Part shown: piece after piece, positions 54,588-63,934 of the stretch
How the letters are laid out: every line of letters starts with the position of its first letter
Numbering within the stretch: the stretch's first letter is position 1
Assembly: GCA_963855995.1 (NCBI GenBank)
Contig: OY979717.1
Location: 35,412,997 to 35,476,996, forward strand
DNA from: Muricea muricata
Lineage: Eukaryota > Cnidaria > Anthozoa > Malacalcyonacea > Plexauridae
Direction of reading: 5' to 3'
DNA: 64,000 nucleotides
Position numbers and translations under genes: made by a program
Notes under the pieces: generated by a model
What the model was told of the DNA's origin: nothing
Databases searched by the model: none
The model's input: only the letters and a program-made list of their open reading frames with translations

Positions 54588-55234
54588 TTCTAAACTAATA
54601 AATTTCCGTCTTTATTTTAGCGATCAACATGTGTACTTAATTCGTGTAAGAAGCGTAAAAATCGTGCTATTATCTCATTAAAAAGTATCTTTCAAACAAT
54701 ATTCATCTTAATAAAAATCTTCGCTTCGAGCAACATGTTATTTGAGTCAATGGTTTTGCACTTACCCAGAAAGAAGCTTGAAAATTTTTTGCTTCCTGAG
54801 ATTTTGGAACTGTTAAAAAGTCCATGTTTCCATAGTGTAGCGGTCATCAAGTGTGGTTAACAAAGAGAAGGACTCGAGTTTGATCCTTGGCAGAAGCAGT
54901 CTAAATTGAAAAACTTTTTTCTTTAGTACATTCATCATCTTCAGTTATGCTTTTAACTGGCCCATTTCTCCCAGCTCGATCCCAACAAAAAAGTGTAAGC
55001 TAAAAATTGTGCTTTCGATTCCTAAAAAAGTATGTTTAAAACAATGTTAATCTTACTGAACATTTTGGCTAAGACTAGGATGTTTTTCAAGTCAATGGTT
55101 TTAAACCTACGACGGCGCTTTAAAAATCCTCGCATTCTTAGTGTTTGAAACATTTGGAAACGTTAGCTTGTATCGACTCAGAAACAATAATGTATATAAA
55201 AAACGCTGAGAATTTTTTCCATAAATGAAGCCAT

Positions 55235-55307
55235 GTTTCTGTAGTGTAGTAGTTATCACGTGTGCTTAACACGCACAAGGTCCCCAGTTCAATCCTGGGC
55301 AGAAACA
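55235..55307 (+). tRNA. tRNA-Val(AAC), slot G
   Basis: Clean slot G form; loop TTAACAC. Confidence 0.85.
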
Positions 55308-55542
55308 ATGGGAAAATTATCCACTGTAAAGAAAAAATATATTTTGAATCTTTTGACAAATACCTGGAAAAAACAAGGCGAGAATATTTCAAAGTGTAGC
55401 GCTCGTACATAAAATAAAAATTGTGTCCAACTATTTTAGGGTTAAAAACAGTGTGTTTCCTAGCTTTTCTTTCTCCGTGTATATTTTTTCTTCTCATTTC
55501 TCACTACCATTCCTAGGAAATGTTGTGCAACAGATCAATTGC

Positions 55543-55615
55543 GTGTCTGTAGTGTAGTGGCCATCACGTGCGCCTTACACGCGCAAGGTCCTCAGTTCGA
55601 TCCTGAGCAGAAAAT
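55543..55615 (+). tRNA. tRNA-Val(TAC), slot H
   Basis: Loop CTTACAC; GTGTCTG acceptor; CAGAAAAT end. Confidence 0.6.
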
Positions 55616-55856
55616 TTCTAAACTTTTTAGCCTTCTTTGTATAATGTGGCGGTCATCAGGTGTACTTAATTCGCGTAAGGGCTAAAGCCCGTTCCTGGGC
55701 AGAAACAGTCTAATCTGAAAAACGTGCTTTAGGATAAAGACATAAAATACGTGGCCTGCTTATCCTTTGAAACCGTTCGAAAAGTTTGCTTCTATCGACT
55801 CTCAGACAATAATGTATATGAGATACGCTGAGATTTTTTCCAATAAAAGCAGCCAT

Positions 55857-55939
55857 GTTTCTGTAGTGTAGTGTAGTGTAGTGGTTATCACGTGTGCTTA
55901 ACACGCACAAGGTCCCCAGTTCGATCCTGGGCAGAAACA
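55857..55939 (+). tRNA. tRNA-Val(AAC), slot A, 10-nt D-arm insertion
   Basis: TAGTG four times; loop TTAACAC. Confidence 0.68.
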
Positions 55940-56168
55940 ATGGGAAAATTTTTCACTGTAAAGAAAAAATATATTTTTTATTTTTTGACAAATATCTCAA
56001 AACACTTAGGCGAGAGTATTTCATACTCTAGCACGCGTACAAAAAAAATTGTGTTCAATTCTTTTAGAGTTTAAAACAGTGTGTTGCCTCACATTTCATT
56101 CTCTTGGTATTTTTTTCTACGCATTCTCACAAAAATTGTTCAGAATTTTTTTGGAACAGATCAAGCGT

Positions 56169-56241
56169 GTTTCTGTAATGTAGTGGTCATCACGTGCGCC
56201 TCACACGCGCAAGGTCCTCAGTGCGATCCTGGGCAGAAACA
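56169..56241 (+). tRNA. tRNA-Val(CAC), slot B
   Basis: Loop CTCACAC; T-loop TGCGATC. Confidence 0.72.
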
Positions 56242-56888
56242 TTCTAAACTAATAAATTTCCGTCTTTATTTTAGCGATCAACATGTGTACTTAATTCGTG
56301 TAAGAAGCGTAAAAATCGTGCTATTATCTCATTAAAAAGTATCTTTCAAACAATATTCATCTTAATAAAAATCTTCGCTTCGAGCAACATGTTATTTGAG
56401 TCAATGGTTTTGCACTTACCCAGAAAGAAGCTTGAAAATTTTTTGCTTCCTGAGATTTTGGAACTGTTAAAAAGTCCATGTTTCCATAGTGTAGCGGTCA
56501 TCAAGTGTGGTTAACAAAGAGAAGGACTCGAGTTTGATCCTTGGCAGAAGCAGTCTAAATTGAAAAACTTTTTTCTTTAGTACATTCATCATGTTCAGTT
56601 ATGCTTTTAATTGGCCCATTTCTCCCAGCTCGATCCCGACAAAAAAGTTTAAGCTAAAAATTGTGCTTTCGATTTTTAAAACAGTATGTTTAAAACAATG
56701 TTAATCTTACTGAATATTTTGGCTAAGACTAGGATGTTTTTCAAGTCAATGGTTTTGCACCTACGACGGCGCTATAAAATTCCTCGCATTCTTAATATTT
56801 GAAACATTTGGAAACGTTAGCTTGTATCGACTCAGAAACAATAATGTATATAAAAAACGTTGAGAATTTTTTCCATAAATGAAGCCAT

Positions 56889-56961
56889 GTTTCTGTAGTG
56901 TAGTAGTCACCACGTGTGCTTAACACGCACAAGGTCCCCAGTTCAATCCTGGGCATAAAAA
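56889..56961 (+). tRNA. tRNA-Val(AAC), slot G
   Basis: Loop TTAACAC; CATAAAAA end. The insert begins 37 bp downstream. Confidence 0.55.
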
Positions 56962-57458
56962 AAGGGAAAATTTTCCACTGTAAAGAAAAAATATATTAGC
57001 AAGTTTATATGTGTAACAGCACTATAAACTTAAGTTAATGAAACAAGCGTTGGGCCAGAAGTAAAATTGTGCAAAGTCTTGCAGTGTGCAAAGGTCAATT
57101 TGGGAAGCGCATGTTCATACACGTGCTAGGCTCAATGCCAACTTTAACAACAAACCATTGTCTACATCTCTCCCTATGTGTCTGGGCAGGTGGACCAATC
57201 AGGTTTAACCATGTCGTCTAAATAGTTTCCTGCCTGGATCAAAAAGTATCATTCTGTCACATGCAAGCAAAAGCGTCTGACCTCCATGACAATATTTTGA
57301 AATTCCCACCTATCCCACCCTTCAATGATTTTGCACCATTTTTAGCATTAGTTTAATAGAATTGGATATAAACAGGTAAATAGTCTATGTCGCACTCAGT
57401 CAGTGTCATTTGCATGGAATATTTCTCATGTAAGGTCAAAATTAATTATTATGGGATA

Positions 57459-57559
57459 GTTAATATGGTTAAGTGTAATAGTAATAGATTAGTAAAATGA
57501 AATAATTATAGTTAATATGTTTAATTGTAATATTAATAGATTAGTAAAGGAAATAATTA
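57459..57559. repeat. 50-bp AT-rich tandem duplication
   Basis: 57459-57508 and 57511-57559 both start GTTAATATG and share TTAATAG/TAATAG…ATTAGTAAA…AAATAATTA, with several substitutions. Confidence 0.85.
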
Positions 57560-57568
57560 AAAAATAAT

Positions 57569-57589
57569 AAAAAAAAAAAAAAAAAAAAA
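57569..57589. repeat. A21 homopolymer
   Basis: Uninterrupted A-run after an A/T-rich lead-in. Could be a retroposed tail or simple repeat. Confidence 0.9.
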
Positions 57590-57597
57590 TTGTCTTT

Positions 57598-58037
57598 GGT
57601 TGATGGGGATGGAGTGCTCCCAAAGGTCACCCTCAACCCCATAGACTCACATAAAACAATGTAATATATATATTTTATTGTAATTAATTATGGGGATTCA
57701 CTTCCCCTTGCATGTTTAAAGTAAACAATGCCCATCACGGGGATCTACTACCCCTTGGACATTAAAGTAAACAATGCCCATCACGGGGATCTACTACCCC
57801 TTGGACATTTAAGTTATCGATGACCATCACGGGGATCTACTACCCCTTGGACATTGAGAGTGCCCATCTTGGGGAGCTACTACCCCTTGGGCAAAGTCCA
57901 ACACGGGGGAGCCATTACCCCCTGAGGACACAGCTATATCATAATCATAATGCATAATCATAATTGTGAGTCTGTGGGGGGCAATTTGACCACAGTTTAT
58001 AATTATATAAGAATTGGAGCATTTCTCCCCATCAACC
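57598..58037. repeat. 12-bp inverted repeat flanking the minisatellite
   Basis: GGTTGATGGGGA at 57598-57609 and its reverse complement TCCCCATCAACC at 58026-58037. Confidence 0.75.
57690..57921. repeat. Minisatellite, six GGGG-N8-CCCC motifs
   Basis: Motifs at 57692-57707, 57739-57754, 57785-57800, 57831-57846, 57871-57886 and 57906-57921. The central copies have a 46-bp period with ATCTACTA between the G4 and C4 arms, so each could form a 4-bp-stem hairpin. A 79-codon reverse reading frame overlaps it but looks incidental. Confidence 0.85.
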
Positions 58038-58313
58038 CTTCTCCCACAACATTGTGTGTGTGTCATAGTGGTTTCTTAATTGTCTCTATATTTTCCTGAC
58101 GATTGGTGCATTAATTGAATCTTTTGACAAATACGTGGAAAAAACAAGGCGACAATATTTCAAAGTGTAGCGCCCGTACATAAAATAAAAATTGTGTCCA
58201 ATTATTTTAGGGTTAAAAACAGTGTGTTTCCTAGCTTTTCTTTCTCCGTGTATATTTTTTCTTCTCATTTCTCACTAGCATTCCTAGAAAATTTTGTTTA
58301 ACAGATCAATCGC

Positions 58314-58386
58314 GTTTCTGTAGTGTAGTGGTCATCACGTGCGCTTTACACGCGCAAGGTCCTCAGTTCGATCCTGAGCAGAAACA
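58314..58386 (+). tRNA. tRNA-Val(TAC), slot H
   Basis: Clean slot H form; loop TTTACAC. Confidence 0.92.
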
Positions 58387-58627
58387 TTCTAAACTTTTTA
58401 GCCTTCTTTGTATAATGTGGCGGTCATCAGGTGTACTTACTTCGCGTAAGGGCTAAAGCCCGTTCCTGGGCAGAAACAGTCTAGTCTGAAAAACGTGCTT
58501 TAGGATAAAGACATAAAATTCGTGGCCTGGTTATCCTTTGAAACCGTTGGAAAAGTTTGCTTCTATCGACTCTCAGACAATAATGTATATGAGATACGCT
58601 GAGATTTTTTCCAATAAAAGCAGCCAT

Positions 58628-58700
58628 GTTGCTGTAGTGTAGTGGTTATCACGTGTGCTTAACACGCACAATATCCCCAGTTCGATCCTGGGCAGAAACA
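58628..58700 (+). tRNA. tRNA-Val(AAC), slot A, 73 nt
   Basis: GTTGCTG acceptor (4-69 mismatch); variable region ATATC; loop TTAACAC. Confidence 0.78.
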
Positions 58701-58928
58701 ATGGGAAAATTTTTCACTGTAAAGAAAAAATATATTTTGATTTTTTGACAAATATCTCAAAACACTTAGGCGAGAATATTTCATACTCTAGCACGCGTAC
58801 AAAAAAAATTGTGTTCAATTCTTTTAGAGTTTAAAACAGTGTGTTGCCTCACATTTCATTCTCTTGGTATTTTTTTCTACGCATTCTCACAAAAATTGTT
58901 CAGAATTTTTTTGGAACACATCAAGCGT

Positions 58929-59001
58929 GTTTCTGTAATGTAGTGGTCATCACGTGCGCCTCACACGCGCAAGGTCCTCAGTTCGATCCTGGGCAGAAAC
59001 A
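58929..59001 (+). tRNA. tRNA-Val(CAC), slot B
   Basis: Loop CTCACAC; stems intact. Confidence 0.88.
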
Positions 59002-59644
59002 TACTAAACTAATAAATTTCCGTCTTTATTGTAGCGATCAACATGTGTACTTAATTCGTGTAAGAAGCCTAAAAATCGTGCTATTATCTCATTAAAAAGT
59101 ATCTTTCAAACAATATTCATTTTAATAAAAATCTTCGCTTCGAGCAGCATGTTATTTGAGTCAATGGTTTTGCACTTACCCAGAAGCTCTAAAATTTTTT
59201 GCTTGCTGACATTTTCGAACAGTTGAAAAGTCCATGTTTCCGTAGTGTAGCGGTCATCAAGTGTTGTTCACGAACAGAAGAACTCGAGTTGGTTTCTTGG
59301 CAGAAGCGGTCTAAATTGAAAAGCTTTTTGCTTTAGTCTACTCCTCATCTTCAGTTATGCTTTTAATTGGCCCATTTCTCCCAGCTCGATCCCGACAAAA
59401 AAGTCTAAGTTAAAAATTGTGCTTTCGATTCCTAAAAAAGTATGTTTAAAACAATGTTAATCTTACTGAATATTTTGGCTAAGACTAGGATGTTTTTCAA
59501 GTCAATGGTTTTAAACCTACGACGGCGCTTTAAAAATCCTCGCATTCTTAGTGTTTGAAACATTTGGAAACGTTAGCTTGTATCGACTCAGAAACAATAA
59601 TGTATATAAAAAACGCTGAGAATTTTTTCCATAAATCAAGCCAT

Positions 59645-59717
59645 GTTATTGTAGTGTAGTAGTTATCACGTGTGCTTAACACGCACAAGGTCTTTAGTTC
59701 AATCCTGGGCAGAAACA
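59645..59717 (+). tRNA. tRNA-Val(AAC), slot G
   Basis: GTTATTG acceptor as at 19914; T-stem TTTAG/CTGGG relies on three T·G wobbles; loop TTAACAC. Confidence 0.5.
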
Positions 59718-59952
59718 ATGGGAAAATTATCCACTGTAAAGAAAAAATATATTTTGAATCTTTTGACAAATACGTGGAAAAAACAAGGCGAGAATATTTC
59801 AAAGTGTAGCGCTCGTACATAAAATAAAAATTGTGTCCAACTATTTTAAGGTTAAAAACAGTGTGTTTCCTAGCTTTTCTTTCTCCGTGTATATTTTTTC
59901 TTCTCATTTCTCACTACCATTCCTAGGAAATGTTGTGCATCAGATCAATCGC

Positions 59953-60025
59953 GTGTCTGTAGTGTAGTGGTCATCACGTGCGCTTTACACGCGCAAGGTC
60001 CTCTGTTCGATCCTGAGCAGAAAAT
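59953..60025 (+). tRNA. tRNA-Val(TAC), slot H
   Basis: GTGTCTG acceptor; T-stem CTCTG/CTGAG; CAGAAAAT end; loop TTTACAC. Confidence 0.5.
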
Positions 60026-60266
60026 TTCTAAACTTTTTAGCCTTCTTTGTATAATGTGGCGGTCATCAGGTGTACTTAATTCGCGTAAGGGCTAAAATCG
60101 GTTCCTGGGCAGAAACAGTCTAATATGAAAAACGTGCTTTAGGATAAAGACATAAAATTCGTGGCCTGCTTATCCTTTGAAACCGTTGGAAAAGTTTGCT
60201 TCTATCGACTCTCAGACAATAATGTATATGAGATACGCTGAGATATTTTCCAATAAATGCAGCCAT

Positions 60267-60344
60267 GTTTCTGTAGTGTAGTGTAGTGGTTATCACGTGT
60301 GCTTAACACGCACAAGGTCCCCAGTTCGATCCTGGGCAGAAACA
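60267..60344 (+). tRNA. tRNA-Val(AAC), slot A, 5-nt D-arm insertion
   Basis: Loop TTAACAC; stems pair. Confidence 0.78.
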
Positions 60345-60572
60345 ATGGGAAAATTTTTCACTGTAAAGAAAAAATATATTTTGATTTTTTGACAAATATC
60401 TCAAAACACTTAGGCGAGAGTATTTCATACTATAGCACGCGTAGAAAAAAAATTTTGTTCAATTCTTTTAGAGTTTAAAACAGTGTGTTGCCTCACATTT
60501 CATTCTCTTGGTATTTTTTTCTACGCATTCTCACAAAAAATGTTCAGAATTTTTTTGGAACACATCAAGCGT

Positions 60573-60645
60573 GTTTCTGTAATGTAGTGGTCATCACGTG
60601 CGCCTCACACGCGCAAGGTCCTCAGTTCGATCCTGGGCAGAAACA
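60573..60645 (+). tRNA. tRNA-Val(CAC), slot B
   Basis: Loop CTCACAC; stems intact. Confidence 0.88.
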
Positions 60646-61292
60646 TTCTAAACTAATAAATTTCCGTCTTTATTGAAGCGATCAACATGTGTACTTAATT
60701 CGTGTAAGAAGCGTAAAAATCGTGCTATTATCTCATTAAAAAGTATCTTTCAAACAATATTCATCTTAATAAAAATCTTCGCTTCGAGCAACATGTTATT
60801 TGAGTCAATGGTTTTGCACTTACCCAGAAAGAAGCTTGAAAATTTTTTGCTTCCTGAGATTTTGGAACTGTTAAAAAGTCCATGTTTCCATAGTGTAGCG
60901 GTCATCAAGTGTGGTTAACAAAGAGAAGGACTCGAGTTTGATCCTTGGCAGAAGCAGTCTAAATTGAAAAACTTTTTTCTTTAGTACATTCATCATGTTC
61001 AGTTATGCTTTTAATTGGCCCATTTCTCCCAGCTCGATCCCGACAAAAAAGTTTAAGCTAAAAATTGTGCTTTCGATTTTTAAAACAGTATGTTTAAAAC
61101 AATGTTAATCTTACTGAATATTTTGGCTAAGACTAGGATGTTTTTCAAGTCAATGGTTTTAAACCTACGACGGCGCTATAAAATTCCTCGCATTCTTAAT
61201 ATTTGAAACATTTGGAAACGTTGGCTTGTATTGACTCAGAAACAATAATGTATATAAAAAACGCTGAGAAATTTTTCCATAAATGAAACCAT

Positions 61293-61365
61293 GTTTCTGT
61301 AGTGTAGTAGTTACCACGTGTGCTTAACACGCACAAGGTCCCCAGTTCAATACAGGGCAAAAACA
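61293..61365 (+). tRNA. tRNA-Val(AAC), slot G, ACAGGG lineage
   Basis: Loop TTAACAC; A·A in T-stem; CAAAAAC end. Confidence 0.6.
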
Positions 61366-61600
61366 ATCGAAAGTTTTTTCACTGCAAAGAAAAAAGATAT
61401 TTTGAACTTTTTGACAAATACGTGGAAACAACAAGGCGAGATAATTTCATAGTGTAGCGCCCGTACATAAAATAAAAATTGTGTCCAATTCTTTTAGGGT
61501 TAAAAACAGTGTGTTTCTTAGCTTTTCTTTCTGCGTGTAAATTTTTTCTTCTCATTAATCACTATCATTCCTAGGAAATGTTGTGCAACAGTTCAATCGC

Positions 61601-61673
61601 AATTCTGTAGTGTAGTGGTCATCACATGCGCTTCATACGCGCAAGATTCTCAGTTCGATCCTGAGCAGAAACA
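61601..61673 (+). tRNA. tRNA-Val body with CAT anticodon, slot H
   Basis: Loop TTCATAC; AATTCTG acceptor. Confidence 0.5.
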
Positions 61674-61914
61674 TTCTAAACTTTTTAGCCTTCTTTGTAT
61701 AATGTGGCGGTCATCAGGTGTACTTAATTCGCGTAAGGGCTAAAGCCCGTTCCTGGGCAGAAACAGTCTAATCTTAAAAACGTGCTTTAGGATAAAGACA
61801 TAAAATTCGTGGCCTGGTTATCCTTTGAAACCGTTGGAAAAGTTTGCTTCTATCGACTCTCAGACAATAATGTATATGAGATACGCTGAGATTTTTTCCA
61901 ATAAAAGCAGCCAT

Positions 61915-61987
61915 GTTGCTGTAGTGTAGTGGTTATCACGTGTGCTTAACACGCACAAGGTCCCCAGTTCGATCCTGGGCAGAAACA
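61915..61987 (+). tRNA. tRNA-Val(AAC), slot A, 73 nt
   Basis: GTTGCTG acceptor (4-69 mismatch); loop TTAACAC. Confidence 0.8.
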
Positions 61988-62215
61988 ATGGGAAAATTTT
62001 TCACTGTAAAGAAAAAATATATTTTGATTTTTTGACAAATATCTCAAAACACTTAGGCGAGAATATTTCATACTCTAGCACGCGTACAAAAAAAATTGTG
62101 TTCAATTCTTTTAGAGTTTAAAACAGTGTGTTGCCTCACATTTCATTCTCTTTGTATTTTTTTCTACGCATTCTCACAAAAATTGTTCAGAATTTTTTTG
62201 GAACACATCAAGCGT

Positions 62216-62288
62216 GTTTCTGTAATGTAGTGGTCATCACGTGCGCCTCACACGCGCAAGGTCCTCAGTTCGATCCTGGGCAGAAACA
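62216..62288 (+). tRNA. tRNA-Val(CAC), slot B
   Basis: Loop CTCACAC; stems intact. Confidence 0.88.
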
Positions 62289-62931
62289 TTCTAAACTAAT
62301 AAATTTCCGTCTTTATTGTAGCGATCAACATGTGTACTTAATTCGTGTAAGAAGCCTAAAAATCGTGCTATTATCTCATTAAAAAGTATCTTTCAAACAA
62401 TATTCATCTTAATAAAAATCTTCGCTTCGAGCAGCATGTTATTTGAGTCAATGGTTTTGCACTTACCCAGAAGCTCTAAAATTTTTTGCTTGCTGACATT
62501 TTGGAACAGTTGAAAAGTCCATGTTTCCGTAGTGTAGCGGTCATCAAGTGTTGTTCACGAACAGAAGAACTCGAGTTGGTTCCTTGGCAGAAGCGGTCTA
62601 AATTGAAAAGCTTTTTGCTTCAGTCTATTCCTCATCTTCAGTTATGCTTTTAATTGGCCCATTTCTCCCAGCTCGATCCCGACAAAAAAGTCTAAGCTAA
62701 AAATTGTGCTTTCGATTCCTAAAAAAGTATGTTTAAAACAATGTTAATCTTACTGAATATTTTGGCTAAGACTAGGATGTTTTTCAAGTCAATGGTTTTA
62801 AACCTACGACGGCGCTTTAAAAATCCTCGCATTCTTAGTGTTTGAAACATTTGGAAACGTTAGCTTGTATCGACTCAGAAACAATAATGTATATAAAAAA
62901 CGCTGAGAATTTTTTCCATAAATGAAGCCAT

Positions 62932-63004
62932 GTTTCTGTAGTGTAGTAGTTATCACGTGTGCTTAACACGCACAAGGTCCCCAGTTCAATCCTGGGCAGA
63001 AACA
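62932..63004 (+). tRNA. tRNA-Val(AAC), slot G
   Basis: Clean slot G form; loop TTAACAC. Confidence 0.85.
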
Positions 63005-63239
63005 ATGGGAAAATTATCCACTGTAAAGAAAAAATATATTTTGAATCTTTTGACAAATACGTGGAAAAAACAAGGCGAGAATATTTCAAAGTGTAGCGCT
63101 GGTACATAAAATAAAAATTGTGTCCAACTATTTTAGGGTTAAAAACAGTGTGTTGCCTAGCTTTTCTTTCTCCGTGTATATTTTTTCTTCTCATTTCTCA
63201 CTACCATTCCTAGGAAATGTTGTGCATCAGATCAATCGC

Positions 63240-63312
63240 GTGTCTGTAGTGTAGTGGTCATCACGTGCGCTTTACACGCGCAAGGTCCTCAGTTCGATCC
63301 TGAGCAGAAAAT
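63240..63312 (+). tRNA. tRNA-Val(TAC), slot H
   Basis: GTGTCTG acceptor; T-stem CTCAG/CTGAG; CAGAAAAT end; loop TTTACAC. Confidence 0.6.
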
Positions 63313-63553
63313 TTCTAAACTTTTTAGCCTTCTTCCTATAATGTGGCGGTCATCAGGTGTACTTAATTCACGTAAGGGCTAAAGCCCGTTCCTGGGCAGA
63401 AACAGTCTAATCTGAAAAACGTGCTTTAGGATGAAGACATAAAATTCGTGGCCTTCTTATTGTTTGAAACAGTTGGAAAAGTTGGCTTCTATCGACTCTC
63501 AGACAATAATGTATATGAAACACGCTGAGATTTTTTCCACTAAAAGCAGCCAT

Positions 63554-63626
63554 GTTTCTGTAGTGTAGTGGTTATCACGTGTGCTTAACACGTACAAGGT
63601 CCCCAGTTCAATACAGGGCAAAAACA
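63554..63626 (+). tRNA. tRNA-Val(AAC), A/G hybrid
   Basis: Stem TGTGC/GTACA has one mismatch; CAAAAAC end; loop TTAACAC. Confidence 0.6.
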
Positions 63627-63861
63627 ATCGAAAGTTTTTTCACTGCAAAGAAAAAAGATATTTTGAACTTTTGAACAAATACGTGGAAACAACAAGGCGA
63701 GATAATTTCATAGAGTAGCGCCCGTACATAAAATAAAAATTGTGTCCAATTCTTTTAGGGTTAAAAACAGTGTGTTTCTTAGCTTTTCTTTCTCCGTGTC
63801 AATTTTTTCTTCTCATTAATCACTATCATTCCTAGGAAATGTTGTGCAACAGTTCAATCGC

Positions 63862-63934
63862 AATTCTGTAGTGTTGTGGTCATCACATGCGCTTCACACG
63901 CGCAAGGTTCTCAGTTCGATCCTGAGCAGAAACA
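63862..63934 (+). tRNA. tRNA-Val(CAC), slot H of short unit
   Basis: Loop TTCACAC; AATTCTG acceptor. Confidence 0.5.

Larger units (their letters stand above)
54204..55856 (+). repeat. Long unit L38
   Basis: Relics: c 54608-54677, d 54826-54898, e 54932-54993, i 55635-55707. Confidence 0.95.
1..56997 (+). repeat. Tandem tRNA-Val gene array, left part
   Basis: Head-to-tail units of about 1.65 kb (long) or 622 bp (short), all in the same orientation, fill this stretch. Each long unit carries slots A, B, c, d, e, G, H, i in that order; spacing in the unit at 2731 is A-306-B-93-c-218-d-106-e-303-G-308-H-92-i-222-A. The spacers are AT-rich and hold Pol III terminator-like T-runs and TATA-like boxes but no supported protein gene. 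Every stretch over 300 bases without a tRNA is spacer of this unit. Array-wide homogenisation is clear, yet sub-lineages are distinguishable by shared rare variants. Amplified tRNA clusters are known in vertebrates (zebrafish, Xenopus) and in Entamoeba; this unit, devoted to one amino acid, I do not recognise. Confidence 0.97.
56998..58114. mobile_element. Unrelated 1,117-bp insertion in the array
   Basis: The only non-array DNA in the window. It splits ATATATT|TTGAATC in a G-H spacer with no array bases lost. Left end AGCAAGTTTATATGTG, right end TTGGTGCATTAA; these are not inverted repeats of each other and I see no convincing target-site duplication. Inside are AT-rich unique sequence, a 50-bp direct repeat, an A21 run and a GGGG-N8-CCCC minisatellite. 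No transposase-like reading frame is visible. It could be a non-autonomous transposon or filler DNA from break repair; the class is undetermined. Confidence 0.6.
55857..58627 (+). repeat. Long unit L39, interrupted by foreign DNA
   Basis: Relics: c 56262-56331, d 56480-56552, e 56586-56648, i 58406-58478. Without the 1,117-bp insert the unit would be 1,654 bp. Confidence 0.94.
58628..60266 (+). repeat. Long unit L40
   Basis: Relics: c 59022-59091, d' 59236-59308, e 59344-59405, i 60045-60117 (AAAATCG variant). Closest in rare variants to the unit at 18933-20535. Confidence 0.95.
60267..61914 (+). repeat. Long unit L41
   Basis: Relics: c 60666-60735, d 60884-60956, e 60990-61052, i 61693-61765. 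Confidence 0.95.
61915..63553 (+). repeat. Long unit L42
   Basis: Relics: c 62309-62378, d' 62523-62595, e 62632-62693, i 63332-63404. Confidence 0.95.

Noticed and set aside
57827-58066. 79-codon reverse frame in the insertion
   Set aside because: Runs through the GGGG-N8-CCCC minisatellite; no recognisable domain.
56991-58118. TTAA target-site duplication (piggyBac-like) around the insertion
   Set aside because: TTAA is present near the right end only; the uninterrupted units have no TTAA at this point and the left end does not match.
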